From: Burkholderia stabilis
Lineage (GTDB): Bacteria > Pseudomonadota > Gammaproteobacteria > Burkholderiales > Burkholderiaceae
Assembly (NCBI RefSeq): GCF_001742165.1
Contig: NZ_CP016442.1
Location: forward strand, 186,001-250,000
Direction of reading: 5' to 3'
Length of the DNA stretch: 64,000 bases
Shown in pieces: positions 41,736 to 50,092 of this stretch. Both the position numbers and the translations under genes were made by a program. The notes under the pieces were generated by a model. That model worked only from the letters and a program-made list of their open reading frames with translations, was not told the DNA's origin and did not search any database. How positions within the stretch are numbered: the first letter of the stretch is position 1; each line of letters begins with the position of its first letter.

Positions 41736-42224
41736 ATGATCGACAATCGCTTGCCCCTCCGCTGGCTGGCCCTGATCCCGACGCTGGTCCTGTCGGTGGC
41801 CAACATGCCACCGTTCGTCCATCTCTGGTCCGCGACGGAGTCCAACGTCATCGGCGTGGCCGCCTGGCTCTCGCTGTTCCTGGGCTTCTGGCTGACCGCA
41901 CCGTTTCAGCGGTGGATGCTCGACGAGGACCACGGGTCGTTCGATTGTTGGATCCGGTCGCTTGCGTTCGCTTGGTCGACCGCCCTATGGGCGACGTTTT
42001 TGCTGGTGTGCGGGACGAAGTACGCCCTTTTGGCCATGGGCCTGCACGGTCTGGCCTTCAACCTTGGCGCGCTGGCCTGCAGCGTGGCACTGGTCCTGTT
42101 CTTCTTCGTCGCGAGCGCCGGCCTCCTGCACTGGACCGAAGCCCGGACCAACGCCGCCCACCGCAAAGCCTACCCGTCCCGCCACCACGTGTCCGACGAG
42201 GACGACGTGGACCTGTCCGAGTAA
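41736..42224 (+). CDS. Four-span membrane protein
   Basis: A 162-residue protein with about four hydrophobic spans (LALIPTLVLSVANMPPF; VIGVAAWLSLFLGFWLTAPF; ALWATFLLVCGTKYALLAM; CSVALVLFFFVASAGLL). A His/Asp-rich cytoplasmic tail follows (RHHVSDEDDVD). ATG 41736 has CCGGAGACC upstream. It is followed 5 bp later by the tagged gene. Confidence 0.75.
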   Translation: MIDNRLPLRWLALIPTLVLSVANMPPFVHLWSATESNVIGVAAWLSLFLGFWLTAPFQRWMLDEDHGSFDCWIRSLAFAWSTALWATFLLVCGTKYALLAMGLHGLAFNLGALACSVALVLFFFVASAGLLHWTEARTNAAHRKAYPSRHHVSDEDDVDLSE

Positions 42225-42229
42225 TCGCC

Positions 42230-42583
42230 ATGACCCATCCCAGTGAAACCCATCCGGACGACTGGCTCACCCGCCCGGACGCGATGGACGACGTGAGGGC
42301 GACCGCGCGACACGTGGACGACGACGCGTTCGGTTGGAATGTCGTTCATGCGGGGGATCCCGTTCGAACGGTGGAGCAGGTGTTCGCGCGCTGGGGGCAC
42401 CGACCGTCGGACCCGCACTACGCCGGGATGCGCCGACGGCTGGGCTTTTTCAGCGAGGTCATCCTCCTTGAGGATTGGGCGGAAGCCAAGCTGGACCACG
42501 AGCGGCGGGAACTGAGCGCCGCGGTGGACCAGGCCGCGCACGCCTCGGAACGCGAACAACCGAAGGGCCGCCGGCGCCTCTGA
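42230..42583 (+). CDS. Small RRRL-tagged protein
   Basis: A 117-residue protein, no ankyrin signature. The C-terminus KLDHERRELSAAV...EQPKGRRRL has the same helix, linker and R-R-R-L layout as the ankyrin-like genes, showing that the tag is not tied to ankyrin repeats. Confidence 0.72.
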   Translation: MTHPSETHPDDWLTRPDAMDDVRATARHVDDDAFGWNVVHAGDPVRTVEQVFARWGHRPSDPHYAGMRRRLGFFSEVILLEDWAEAKLDHERRELSAAVDQAAHASEREQPKGRRRL

Positions 42584-42596
42584 ATCGGACCACACC

Positions 42597-43106
42597 ATGA
42601 CGACCACCACCAGCACCGCCCCCGGCTACCCGCTCGACGACTGGGCCCTGGAAGCCGCGATCAACGCGGGCAACGCGCAATGGGTGGCCCAGGTCATCGC
42701 GTCCGGTGCGGACCTGTCGCGTCGCACCACCGAACCGTCGGGCCGTTGCCTGCACCCGGGCACCACCCCGTTGGGCCTGGCGATCGGGAACGTTGAGATC
42801 GTGCGCCTGCTGCTCGACGCGGGCGCACCGGTGAACCAGGTGGCGGTCCGCTGGGGCGGTACCGCGCTGCACATGGCCGTGGTGCAGAGCATCGGCGACG
42901 GGACCATCGAGCTGCTGCTCAAGGCAGGGGCCGACCCGCTGCTCACCGACGCGAAGGGGCGGCGACCGATCGACTACCTGAGCTGGGCCGTGGCCGAGCA
43001 CCTGTCCGACGGCGACAAAGAGCTGGTGCGCGTCGCCACCAGGTTCGCCATCGACACCGCCAAGGCCAACGGCCAGAAGCGTCCGAGGCGCCCGCAACGG
43101 CGTTGA
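42597..43106 (+). CDS. Ankyrin-repeat protein with basic tail
   Basis: A 169-residue ankyrin protein (TPLGLAIGNVEIVRLLLDAG; TALHMAVVQSIGDGTIELLL). It ends RPRRPQRR, an Arg-rich tail that lacks the final Leu of the tag. It is 13 bp after the 42230 gene. Confidence 0.78.
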   Translation: MTTTTSTAPGYPLDDWALEAAINAGNAQWVAQVIASGADLSRRTTEPSGRCLHPGTTPLGLAIGNVEIVRLLLDAGAPVNQVAVRWGGTALHMAVVQSIGDGTIELLLKAGADPLLTDAKGRRPIDYLSWAVAEHLSDGDKELVRVATRFAIDTAKANGQKRPRRPQRR

Positions 43107-43115
43107 CCCAATGCT

Positions 43116-43127
43116 GTGCCCTGGCAC
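43116..43127. promoter_or_regulatory. Dyad GTGCCCTGGCAC
   Basis: Perfect dyad 10 bp after the 42597 stop and 25 bp before the next ATG. TTGACC overlaps the previous stop (43103-43108), but its expected -10 would fall on the dyad. Confidence 0.6.
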
Positions 43128-43152
43128 GGACCATCAAACCGAGGAGGAGACC

Positions 43153-43929
43153 ATGACCATCATCAGCAGCATCCAGCGCTTCCGGTACAACCGCTGCTGT
43201 CGCGCCGTCGAATCGCTCTCGCCCCAGGCGTCAGCATCCAGGCTTAACGCCCCCTTGAAGGTCGACGTGGCCCTGGATGTGGGCCATAAGGAAGGTCAAC
43301 GTCGTCGTCTCACGCCGGTAGGTGTTGCAGGCCAACCGATGTGGCAGGCCGCGTTCAACCGGGTTTGCTTGGGCACCGATCTGGACGAGTGGGCCCCGCT
43401 GCTCGACGCCTACCTGGCGGCCGGCGCCACGGGTGCCACGCGCAACCAGGCGTTGACCGAGGCGGCGGCACGGGCGGCGGTGCAGGGTGGCCGTGGCCAC
43501 CGTGGTGGAACCCAACCCCATGGCGCCCATTTCAAGCCCGACTTTGTTCCCACGGCGTTGAGCCATCCCGAGCTGCGAGAACTCCGCCAAGAAGTGCTGA
43601 ACTTTGCGTTGCGCAACCTGTACATGAACCCGGAGCTGGTGAAGGCTCTCCTCGCCGAAGGCGCTGAGCCGGGCTATCACGTGGTGCAGCATGCAGCCGA
43701 AGATGCGACCTACGACCCTGCGTGCATGGCAAGTCTTGACTTGCTTCTGGACGCAGGTGGCGACGTGAGCGGGATCGAGCTTCATCTGTGGGCGCACCTC
43801 CACGAGGTGCGCAGCCACGTGGAAAACGCCGAGATTCGCCAGTACATCGAGGACATCGAGCTGCGCGCGACGGCGGCCGAGATCGAGGTGGAGGCACCCC
43901 CTGTCCACCGTCCCCGTCGTCGCCTCTAA
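43153..43929 (+). CDS. Ankyrin-like protein with RRRL tag
   Basis: A 258-residue protein with degenerate ankyrin-like helices (NPELVKALLAEGAEPGYHV; ASLDLLLDAGGDVSG). GGAGGAGACC precedes the ATG. It ends VHRPRRRL after an acidic helix. Coupled to the next gene (14 bp). Confidence 0.74.
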   Translation: MTIISSIQRFRYNRCCRAVESLSPQASASRLNAPLKVDVALDVGHKEGQRRRLTPVGVAGQPMWQAAFNRVCLGTDLDEWAPLLDAYLAAGATGATRNQALTEAAARAAVQGGRGHRGGTQPHGAHFKPDFVPTALSHPELRELRQEVLNFALRNLYMNPELVKALLAEGAEPGYHVVQHAAEDATYDPACMASLDLLLDAGGDVSGIELHLWAHLHEVRSHVENAEIRQYIEDIELRATAAEIEVEAPPVHRPRRRL

Positions 43930-43943
43930 CTGGAATCCCCACC

Positions 43944-44636
43944 ATGATGAACATCGACTGGCTCACCACCTTCAACCGGCTCTACGACCGTGCGACGCGT
44001 CGGGCCGAAACCCTGCACCGGTTGCGCAAGCTGCAGGACGAGTACGAGATGCCCCAGGACGCCGAGGACGCGTTCGAAACGGTGCGCGGTTACGCCCAGG
44101 GCGACCATCGTTTGGCGGTGGCCCACGCCGTTCAGTACGCCCAGCACGTTCCCCTGGACAAGCTGCGCGCGTTGTCCCTCGAAGCGCAGGCGAGGCTGGG
44201 CACGCGCCTAGCCACCTTGGGCGCCCAAGAAGGCAACGCGTGCGTGCTGGCCGCGGGCCTGGAACTGGGGGCGTCACCATACCCGCTGCTGATGGTCAAG
44301 GGCGTGCTGGCCAGCGCGGACCTGCTGGACCTGGTGCTCGCCCGTTGCACCGCCGAGGCGTTGAACGCCCCGTCGAACGACCAGAGCGTTCCCGTGTGGG
44401 AGACGGTGATGACCGCCATCCCCGGCGGGGACCCGATCGAGCACGACCAGGGCGTGGCGCTCCTGGTCGGCGTGGTCCTGCCTCGCCTGGCCGCCGCCGG
44501 CGCAGACCTGGTGCCGCTCTCACGCCCCGGGCGCCGCGCCGATCTGTTCGCGGAGGCGCTGGTCCGCTACCAAGGTATGGTGCTGGGCGAGGCGGTGGGC
44601 ACGGGCGGCGCAGAGCGGGGCCGTCGCCGGTTGTGA
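43944..44636 (+). CDS. Ankyrin-like protein with RRRL tag
   Basis: A 230-residue protein. VVLPRLAAAGADLVPL resembles the PKLHAAGA block of the 39087/40301 paralogues. The C-terminus is ALVRYQGMVLGE, a Gly-rich linker and ERGRRRL. Starts MMNIDW; the second Met is also possible. Confidence 0.74.
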   Translation: MMNIDWLTTFNRLYDRATRRAETLHRLRKLQDEYEMPQDAEDAFETVRGYAQGDHRLAVAHAVQYAQHVPLDKLRALSLEAQARLGTRLATLGAQEGNACVLAAGLELGASPYPLLMVKGVLASADLLDLVLARCTAEALNAPSNDQSVPVWETVMTAIPGGDPIEHDQGVALLVGVVLPRLAAAGADLVPLSRPGRRADLFAEALVRYQGMVLGEAVGTGGAERGRRRL

Positions 44637-44651
44637 CGCTGAGCGGGTCCC

Positions 44652-44700
44652 GTGCCCTGGCACGGCTTGGTGTTGACAGGCCCGCACGACCCGTCATGTT
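44652..44700 (+). promoter_or_regulatory. Dyad and promoter for 44734 gene
   Basis: Dyad 44652-44663, TTGACA 44673-44678, 16 bp, CATGTT 44695-44700. Confidence 0.72.
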
Positions 44701-44733
44701 GGGCTTACGACCCAACCGGAGGAGGAGACCCCG

Positions 44734-45297
44734 ATGCCCAACCGTCACGCGCGCTTTTTCAACGCTTTCCTGTTCGGCACCCTGGCCACGAGCCTGGTGG
44801 CGATCACTGCCCTGATCACCACCGCGGCCACGGCACCGCGGGCGCACGCGGCGGGCGTGGTCACCGCCCCGACGATCACGCTGGGCGTCCCGCTCGCCAC
44901 CGTGGGGCCGGCCTGCTCGGGGGACCCGTACGCGGCGGTCCAGCCCTGCGTGGTGCTCGATAGGGTGACGCCACCCCGGACCGACGCGATCGCCGGGGAC
45001 GGCTTCTACAACGTGTACGGCACGACGCCGAATCAGGGCGCACGCGTGACGACCGTGGAGGTCGTGCACGGCTCGGTCCAGGCCGTCGCATACAGGCTCG
45101 ACCAAGCCTACGGTGACCCGGCGTCGGAGCGCTCGATCGCGCGCACGTTCGGCGCGACCTCCTACGTGCCAGGGCACAGGGCCGAGGATGGGTGGAGCGA
45201 GGAGGGGCACTGGGTCCTGCCGAACGGCGCGACGCTGACGGTGAACCGTCCGAACGACGGGCAGGGCACCGACGTGCGGGTGTCGCTGCACGGCTGA
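44734..45297 (+). CDS. Exported protein, C-GDP-C family member 1
   Basis: A 187-residue protein with an N-terminal hydrophobic span (LFGTLATSLVAITALITTAA) and a likely signal peptidase site after AHA (about 37-39). The mature part begins with LGVPLATVGPACSGDPYAAVQPC, a pattern shared by the 54633 and 55227 proteins. Probably periplasmic or secreted. GGAGGAGACC precedes the ATG. Confidence 0.75.
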   Translation: MPNRHARFFNAFLFGTLATSLVAITALITTAATAPRAHAAGVVTAPTITLGVPLATVGPACSGDPYAAVQPCVVLDRVTPPRTDAIAGDGFYNVYGTTPNQGARVTTVEVVHGSVQAVAYRLDQAYGDPASERSIARTFGATSYVPGHRAEDGWSEEGHWVLPNGATLTVNRPNDGQGTDVRVSLHG

Positions 45298-45334
45298 TCT
45301 CAGGGGCCGCCAACGCAGCGATTCACGGTCCCTG

Positions 45335-45467
45335 AAAGAAAAACGCCCCCGCCACTTGACCTGGCGGGGGCACGACGTAGACTGGGGTTGCGGCTCCCGA
45401 TGCTGGAAACATCGAGGAACTGGATTGAGTAGAAGGCACCTACAGCAACCCAAACTTCGGCCCCGCG
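45335..45467 (-). ncRNA. Putative structured small RNA of about 130 nt
   Basis: A class promoter on the minus strand (45501-45474) is followed by no ORF but by a folded region. Stem GGGTTGC/GCAACCC encloses hairpins GTAG/CTAC and CGATG/CATCG, giving a three-way junction. A strong GC stem plus T run ends it. No protein is encoded. It may act as an antisense or regulatory RNA; its target is unknown. Confidence 0.6.
45338..45371 (-). terminator. Terminator of the small RNA
   Basis: Read on the minus strand, the 10-bp stem GCCCCCGCCA/TGGCGGGGGC is followed by TTTTT. On the plus strand no T run follows. Confidence 0.75.
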
Positions 45468-45473
45468 GAAATC

Positions 45474-45501
45474 ATCCTAGCGGGTCCCGAGCGAAGGTCA
45501 A
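45474..45501 (-). promoter_or_regulatory. Promoter of the small RNA
   Basis: TTGACC (45501-45496), 16 bp, TAGGAT (45479-45474) on the minus strand. Confidence 0.65.
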
Positions 45502-46360
45502 GTTCTTGCGTTCCCCACCATCCGGTTTCTCGTACTCCGTCCGTCGTCGAGCCGTCGGAGATCGTGCAAGGACGCCGGGTAACCAACCCCGGGCTTGTCG
45601 AGCGGTACCGGCCTCGCCCATCATTGGACCAGCGACCCCGGGGACAACGCATCTTGATCCGCACACCATGCGTGCGATCCGGCCCAGCAGTGCTTCGTCC
45701 CGCGGAAGGCACCAGGCGTGCTCAACCTGGCCTGGTTCGTGTTGCCCCGACGGCTCGGCACTGCAATGGGTTTGACGCGAGAGCGGGAAAGCGCCCGGCG
45801 ACGGTCGGGCCACGGTGCACAGCGTCGACGGAGAGACGCCGCCCTCGTGGCGGTGGACCAACCCGGCACCGGGGGCGAAACGAGCCCTGAATGGTCCGTA
45901 GTCGCGGAGCGTTTCTATCGCGGCCCCGGTATGTGCCCCTCGTCCTCTGGACGGGTTCGGGTCGAGTCGGGCAAGGTCTTCTCTGCGAGCGCCACGCGAT
46001 CGTCACAGGCTGTTGAGCCCGGTGCCGGTCTGATGCGTGGTCCGTGCAGGGGAGAGACTTGCCCGGCTTGGCCCGGGGCGCAGCCCTGGGACTTGCCGGG
46101 TACAGGGGAAGCAATACCGTACCCGTACCGCGTACAGGGCCACCCTACCCAGGCACAGGCCGGAGGCGTCCGAAGGACACACAGGGCGAAGCCACCCGAA
46201 GGGCACGGTGGAGCTGCAGCACGGGACACCGCAACGCCCATCCAGGGCTTGAACGCAAAGCCAGGAGGTTGGAACGGAAAAGCGGGCGCGCGCCGCGTTG
46301 CCCCACGTTTTCGTCCGGTTTTGCGCAAAAACGACCGCGGGCCGGTTGGCGATCCGGGCC
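45502..46360. other. Non-coding, hairpin-rich region
   Basis: About 0.86 kb without a convincing gene. Candidate frames lack ribosome sites and have Pro/Arg/Gly-rich translations typical of noise. Hairpins visible by eye include CGGGTAC/GTACCCG near 46100-46125, GCGTC/GAGACGC near 45823-45840 and CCGGGT/ACCCCGG near 45577-45594. It may be an origin of transfer, a structured RNA or a decayed region; nothing here decides. Confidence 0.35.
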
Positions 46361-46367
46361 ACCGGGG

Positions 46368-46429
46368 TTGTGCAACGGGCAGGGCCTGGTAGGTTGGACG
46401 GCGTCTTGGCGTAACCCGTGCCAGGGCAC
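46368..46429 (+). promoter_or_regulatory. Promoter and dyad for 46456 gene
   Basis: TTGTGC 46368-46373, 16 bp, TAGGTT 46390-46395, then dyad GTGCCAGGGCAC 46418-46429. Here the dyad lies downstream of the start, as at topB. Confidence 0.65.
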
Positions 46430-46455
46430 AACCTGTCCAACACGCCGATCCCGCC

Positions 46456-47238
46456 ATGACCTACGACGTCCTGCACGACCTCGATCACGACCATCCCTTG
46501 ACCCTGCTCGCCAAAGGCGACGGGTCCATGACCAGCTTGGCCTGGGAGGTGCTCATCGTCGGCATCGACCTCAACCGCGCGATCGTGGAGGCCCACACGC
46601 CGCTGATCGGTGTTGCGATCGGGCCCGAGGGGAACCTGGACGCGGCGTTGGCGATGATCGAGGCCGGGGCCAGCGTGAACGTGGCCCTGCGCTACGCCCA
46701 CGATCGGCGGCGCGTCGAGCTTCTGCTGCGCCTGGGCGCGAACCCGCAGCAGGTCGTCGACGGCGGCACGCTCCTGCACGTGCGTTGCGGGTCCGCGGAG
46801 GCGGACCTGGACGACACCATCGGGGCGGTCGAGGCGTTGCTCGACGCAGGGCTGGACGTGAACGCCCGGGACGGCAACGGGTGGACCCCGCTGCTCAGCG
46901 CGCTGTACCAGAACACCACCGTGGACGTCATGCCCTTGGTGGCGCGGTTGGTGAAGCGGGGCGCCGACCTGAACGCGCGCACGGACGACGACGAGAGCGC
47001 GCTCCTCGTTGCGGCAACCTCGGGCCAGGTCAACGCCACCGGCTACTTGCTGAGCCGGGGCGCGGACCCCGCCCATGCGCTGCATCACCCGGGCTGGGCG
47101 AACCCGGCAGAGGATCATGCGGAGCTGGTGCGCGAGGCCATGCACCTGGTGGAGTTGGCGTACGAGCGTCAGGTGCTGGCCGGCGCGGCCGGTGACCCAC
47201 CCGCAGGAGCGGAACCGAGCGCGCGCCGGAGGTTGTGA
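46456..47238 (+). CDS. Ankyrin-repeat protein with RRRL tag
   Basis: A 260-residue protein with about five ankyrin repeats (TLLHVRCGSAEADLD; TPLLSALYQNTTVDVMPLVA; SALLVAATSGQVNATGYLL). The C-terminus is LVELAYERQVLAG, a Pro/Ala/Gly linker and EPSARRRL. No signal peptide. It is convergent with the 47294 gene. Confidence 0.82.
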   Translation: MTYDVLHDLDHDHPLTLLAKGDGSMTSLAWEVLIVGIDLNRAIVEAHTPLIGVAIGPEGNLDAALAMIEAGASVNVALRYAHDRRRVELLLRLGANPQQVVDGGTLLHVRCGSAEADLDDTIGAVEALLDAGLDVNARDGNGWTPLLSALYQNTTVDVMPLVARLVKRGADLNARTDDDESALLVAATSGQVNATGYLLSRGADPAHALHHPGWANPAEDHAELVREAMHLVELAYERQVLAGAAGDPPAGAEPSARRRL

Positions 47239-47293
47239 ACCCGCGGGTCCCGCGCACCCGGCCGCAGGCTCGCTTTTCCCGCTCAAGGTGCCG

Positions 47294-48976
47294 TCAGGCG
47301 CCGGGTGGGGTGTCCCGAAGGGATACGTCCGGCTCAAGGCCGGCGGCCTGATCCGCGTACCCAATCGTCAGGGCGTCGGGCAACTGGCGGTGGACGTCCT
47401 CGGGATTCAGGCGGGGCTCCTCCGCGTCCGTCATCGCGCGTTTCAGCTCCTCGCTCAACGTCCAACGACCCAGGCGGGCCCACGCCTCGCGCAACGTGTC
47501 GGCGGCCGGTTGCAGCGCGCGAAGCTGGGCCAGGGCCTCGCCCTCCATCTGCGGGGCATTGGCAAGGGCGCGGACCGCGTGCGTGAGGACCTGGCTCGCC
47601 ACGCCGGCCGCGCTCGGACGGCGCTCGTCCTCCTCGTCCTTGACGTCGGCGAACGCGAAGAAGTCCCGGACGATCGCATCGGCCAGGGCCTGGGTGGCAC
47701 GCACCACCCGATCGCTGGCGCGCTCAAACCGTTCCGCAGGCGACAGGCGCTCGACGTCCTGCCAGGGGGACACGGCACCCACCACGCGCAGGTCGGCGAG
47801 GAGAACGTGGTCCAGCGCCCCTTGGGGCGCCATTTGCACGATGAACCCGTCGGCGACGATGGGCAACGCGTTGACCGCGTCCCGCACGTCCGGATCCTCG
47901 CCCAACGCCTTGGCGAAGTCCCGGGCGGAATCGTCGGGCGCGACGCTCGGCACGAGCGCGGCGCTGTACGTCCGGAAGCTCGCCCGTCGAAACACCGTCG
48001 GGTCGCGCGTCCCGGGTGGGGTCCAGGCCAGCCGCCCGTAGGACAACGCGCCCTGGACCGTCGAAAACCGCCGGCCCAGGGCGAACTCGGTGGCCCGGGC
48101 CAGGAGGTGCGCGGGCTCTGGGGTGACGGACGCCACCACCAGGCGCGGCTCGTGGTCGTGGCCGTCCGGTGCGCAGGGCATGGCGACGTCCAGCACGTCC
48201 TCCGGGTTCAGCGATCCCGCGGTGATGGAGCAGGTCCAGGGGCGGTCCGTCGCGGCGAAGAACCACACCATGGCCGTGCCCTCCACGACCACGAACCGGT
48301 GGGTCAGCCGTATGGCCATGCCAAGCTCCTGGGTCCGGCGGTCGAACGCGTCGACCACCTCGAACGCGGACGCGTCGGGTCGTTCGAGGGCGGCCCGCAG
48401 GGCCTGTTCACCGGGCGATGCTGCTTGGTCGCCCGTGGCGCGCGGCAGCAGATCGTGGGCGGCCCAGCCGGTCTCGCAATACGTCTCGACCAGGGCGAGC
48501 AGGGTCATCCGCAGGCGCGTGGCGACGTGGCGGACGGACGCCACGGTGTCGTCCCAGCGCCCGGCGTTGAAGCGTGGGCCGAGCGCGGCGTACGCGCGAC
48601 GACGATGCACCAGGTCGTCGGCCTCGGCGCTCTCCCGGAACGCCCGCACCGCGGCGAGGCACGCGTCCGAACCGTTGGCGATCGCGCCATGGACCAACCG
48701 CAGCAGCGCGTGCGCATCGTCCAGCAGCGGGTGCAGCTCGACGGCGATCGCCGTGGCAGCGGTCTTGGGCACGTCCACCTGATCGACCAGCCAGGCCTGG
48801 TAGCGCGAGGGGTCCCGCTCCCGAGCGGCCTGGGCCTGCAACCCGGCGACGATGGACCGGATCAGGACCGCGTCCTCGTCGTCCCACGCGTACGGCGGCC
48901 GATCGTTGAGGCGGAAATCACGGAGCAGGGCTCGGAGGTCGGTCGTGGTGGTCGTGGGCATGCGAGGGCGGTCCAT
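47294..48976 (-). CDS. Large hypothetical protein
   Basis: A 560-residue soluble protein. The start is unsure: the second Met (MPTTTTTDL, residue 6) is as likely as the first, and neither has a strong ribosome site. Helical N-terminal half; a middle segment GTAMVWFFAATDRPWTCSITAG and C-terminal helices follow. I recognise no family or catalytic motif. Long clean frame with good codon use. Confidence 0.75.
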   Translation of the reverse strand: MDRPRMPTTTTTDLRALLRDFRLNDRPPYAWDDEDAVLIRSIVAGLQAQAARERDPSRYQAWLVDQVDVPKTAATAIAVELHPLLDDAHALLRLVHGAIANGSDACLAAVRAFRESAEADDLVHRRRAYAALGPRFNAGRWDDTVASVRHVATRLRMTLLALVETYCETGWAAHDLLPRATGDQAASPGEQALRAALERPDASAFEVVDAFDRRTQELGMAIRLTHRFVVVEGTAMVWFFAATDRPWTCSITAGSLNPEDVLDVAMPCAPDGHDHEPRLVVASVTPEPAHLLARATEFALGRRFSTVQGALSYGRLAWTPPGTRDPTVFRRASFRTYSAALVPSVAPDDSARDFAKALGEDPDVRDAVNALPIVADGFIVQMAPQGALDHVLLADLRVVGAVSPWQDVERLSPAERFERASDRVVRATQALADAIVRDFFAFADVKDEEDERRPSAAGVASQVLTHAVRALANAPQMEGEALAQLRALQPAADTLREAWARLGRWTLSEELKRAMTDAEEPRLNPEDVHRQLPDALTIGYADQAAGLEPDVSLRDTPPGA

Positions 48977-49069
48977 CAGGGCGTGAGGGTGGCGAGGAGC
49001 GGAAAGTCTACCTCGACCCGTGGGGCGATCGGGGATCGCAGACCCAGGACAACGCCGGAGGCGTGAGCG

Positions 49070-49133
49070 GCAACCCCGGTGCTGACGCCGATGAGGCCGA
49101 AGGCGGGGTTCGTGCCCTCCGCCCAGGAGGGGT
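49070..49133. repeat. Repeat element, copy D
   Basis: CAACCCCGGTGCTGACGCC, then GAGGCCGAAGGCGGGGTTCG. The terminal hairpin is altered (CCCTCCGCCCAGGAGGGG). No dyad follows. Confidence 0.5.
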
Positions 49134-49162
49134 GTTCCGCGAGACGGGGTCGACCCGACCCG

Positions 49163-49473
49163 TCAGCGCGCGGGGTACTTCGTCAGGGCCTCGTGCCGGT
49201 GGCGCCACAACGCGCCGATCGCGTCCAGGCGGCTCCCGTCGCCCACCACTCGGTGATCGCGGTCCCGCTCTTCGTCGTAGGTGGTGGTGATCGCCGCGTA
49301 CCAGGAACCCTGGGCCGGGTCATGGGAGAACCCACCGACGCACTCGAACCCCTCGGGGCATCGCATCGGCGCAGCAGGAAGCCGGTGGCCGCGCCGGCCT
49401 GGTAGGTCACGTAGTAGGCCCCGTCGTCCAGGAGGACCGGATCGGGGCGTTGGGTCTCGTTCTCGCTTCGCAT
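49163..49473 (-). pseudogene. Frameshifted hypothetical gene
   Basis: Two overlapping minus frames look like halves of one protein. The first gives MRSENETQRPDPVLLDDGAY and TGFLLRRCD; the second continues with PEGFECVGGFSHDPAQGSWY through LDAIGALWRHRHEALTKYP. They would join if one base changed in the CCCCGAGGGG stretch near 49345-49360. It is either a broken gene or a sequencing indel. Confidence 0.55.
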
Positions 49474-49760
49474 GGTCGTTCGTCGCCAAGGTCGTCGCAC
49501 CCCGCAGGCGCTCGGCGGGACGCGCTCCGGCGATGTTACGGCATCATCGGGCCCCGTGGTACATCCCGGAAAGGCTCACCGTGGTTCCCGTAAGGGCTCA
49601 CCGAACGGTCGGGCCCTGGTGGTGGGTGCAGGGCCAAAGCGACGGCGGGACCCCGTGAAACCCAGGTTTTGCAGGGGAGGGGTGATCCTCGGGCGATCCC
49701 GTGAAAGCCTTATGGGGTAAGGGTTTTCGGGCGATTTTCCCTCAAAAAATCCCACCTAAA
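49474..49760. other. Gap with no supported gene
   Basis: I see no gene here. Two similar CTCACCG segments (near 49576 and 49598) and GC-rich runs are present, without a clear promoter or terminator. Confidence 0.3.
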
Positions 49761-49766
49761 GCTAGG

Positions 49767-49783
49767 CTATTGCGATACAATAG
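49767..49783. promoter_or_regulatory. Palindromic operator and -10 of toxin-antitoxin operon
   Basis: CTATTG-N5-CAATAG overlaps a TACAAT -10 (49776-49781). This is the usual layout for autoregulation by an antitoxin. Confidence 0.65.
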
Positions 49784-49816
49784 AACCTACTGAAACGCAA
49801 GAGACGGAGGTGGGCG

Positions 49817-50092
49817 ATGGCTGAAGCATTGAAAACCGTGACGGCGCAACTGCCGGTGAATCTGGTGGACCGCATGGACGACCTGGCGACGAAGCTGGAC
49901 CGCTCCAAGCAGTGGATCGTCCGCAAGGCGGTGGTGGCGTACCTGGCCCGGGCCGAGCGCGAGCGCGCGATGATCCAGGAGGGGCTGGACGACGTGACGG
50001 CCGGCCGCCTGATTTCCATGGATGCCATGGAACGCTGGGCGGACAGCCTGGGCACGGACCACGAGCTGCCGCTGCCGAAGGTGGGTGAGTGA
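49817..50092 (+). CDS. RHH antitoxin (CopG/ParD-like)
   Basis: A 91-residue protein with an N-terminal ribbon-helix-helix: TVTAQLPVNLVDRMDDLATKL then SKQWIVRKAVVAYL (about 7-42). The C-terminal tail should wrap the toxin. GGAGGTGGGCG precedes the ATG. The stop overlaps the toxin start by one base. Confidence 0.82.
   Translation: MAEALKTVTAQLPVNLVDRMDDLATKLDRSKQWIVRKAVVAYLARAERERAMIQEGLDDVTAGRLISMDAMERWADSLGTDHELPLPKVGE

Noticed and set aside
45356..45383. A plus-strand TTGACC-16-TAGACT promoter
   Set aside because: The -35 lies in the loop and arm of the small-RNA terminator; more likely chance, though an antisense transcript is possible.
45718..46392. Open frames in the 45.5-46.4 kb gap (plus and minus)
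   Set aside because: No ribosome site, repetitive Arg/Gly/Pro content and no domain. Treated as non-coding.
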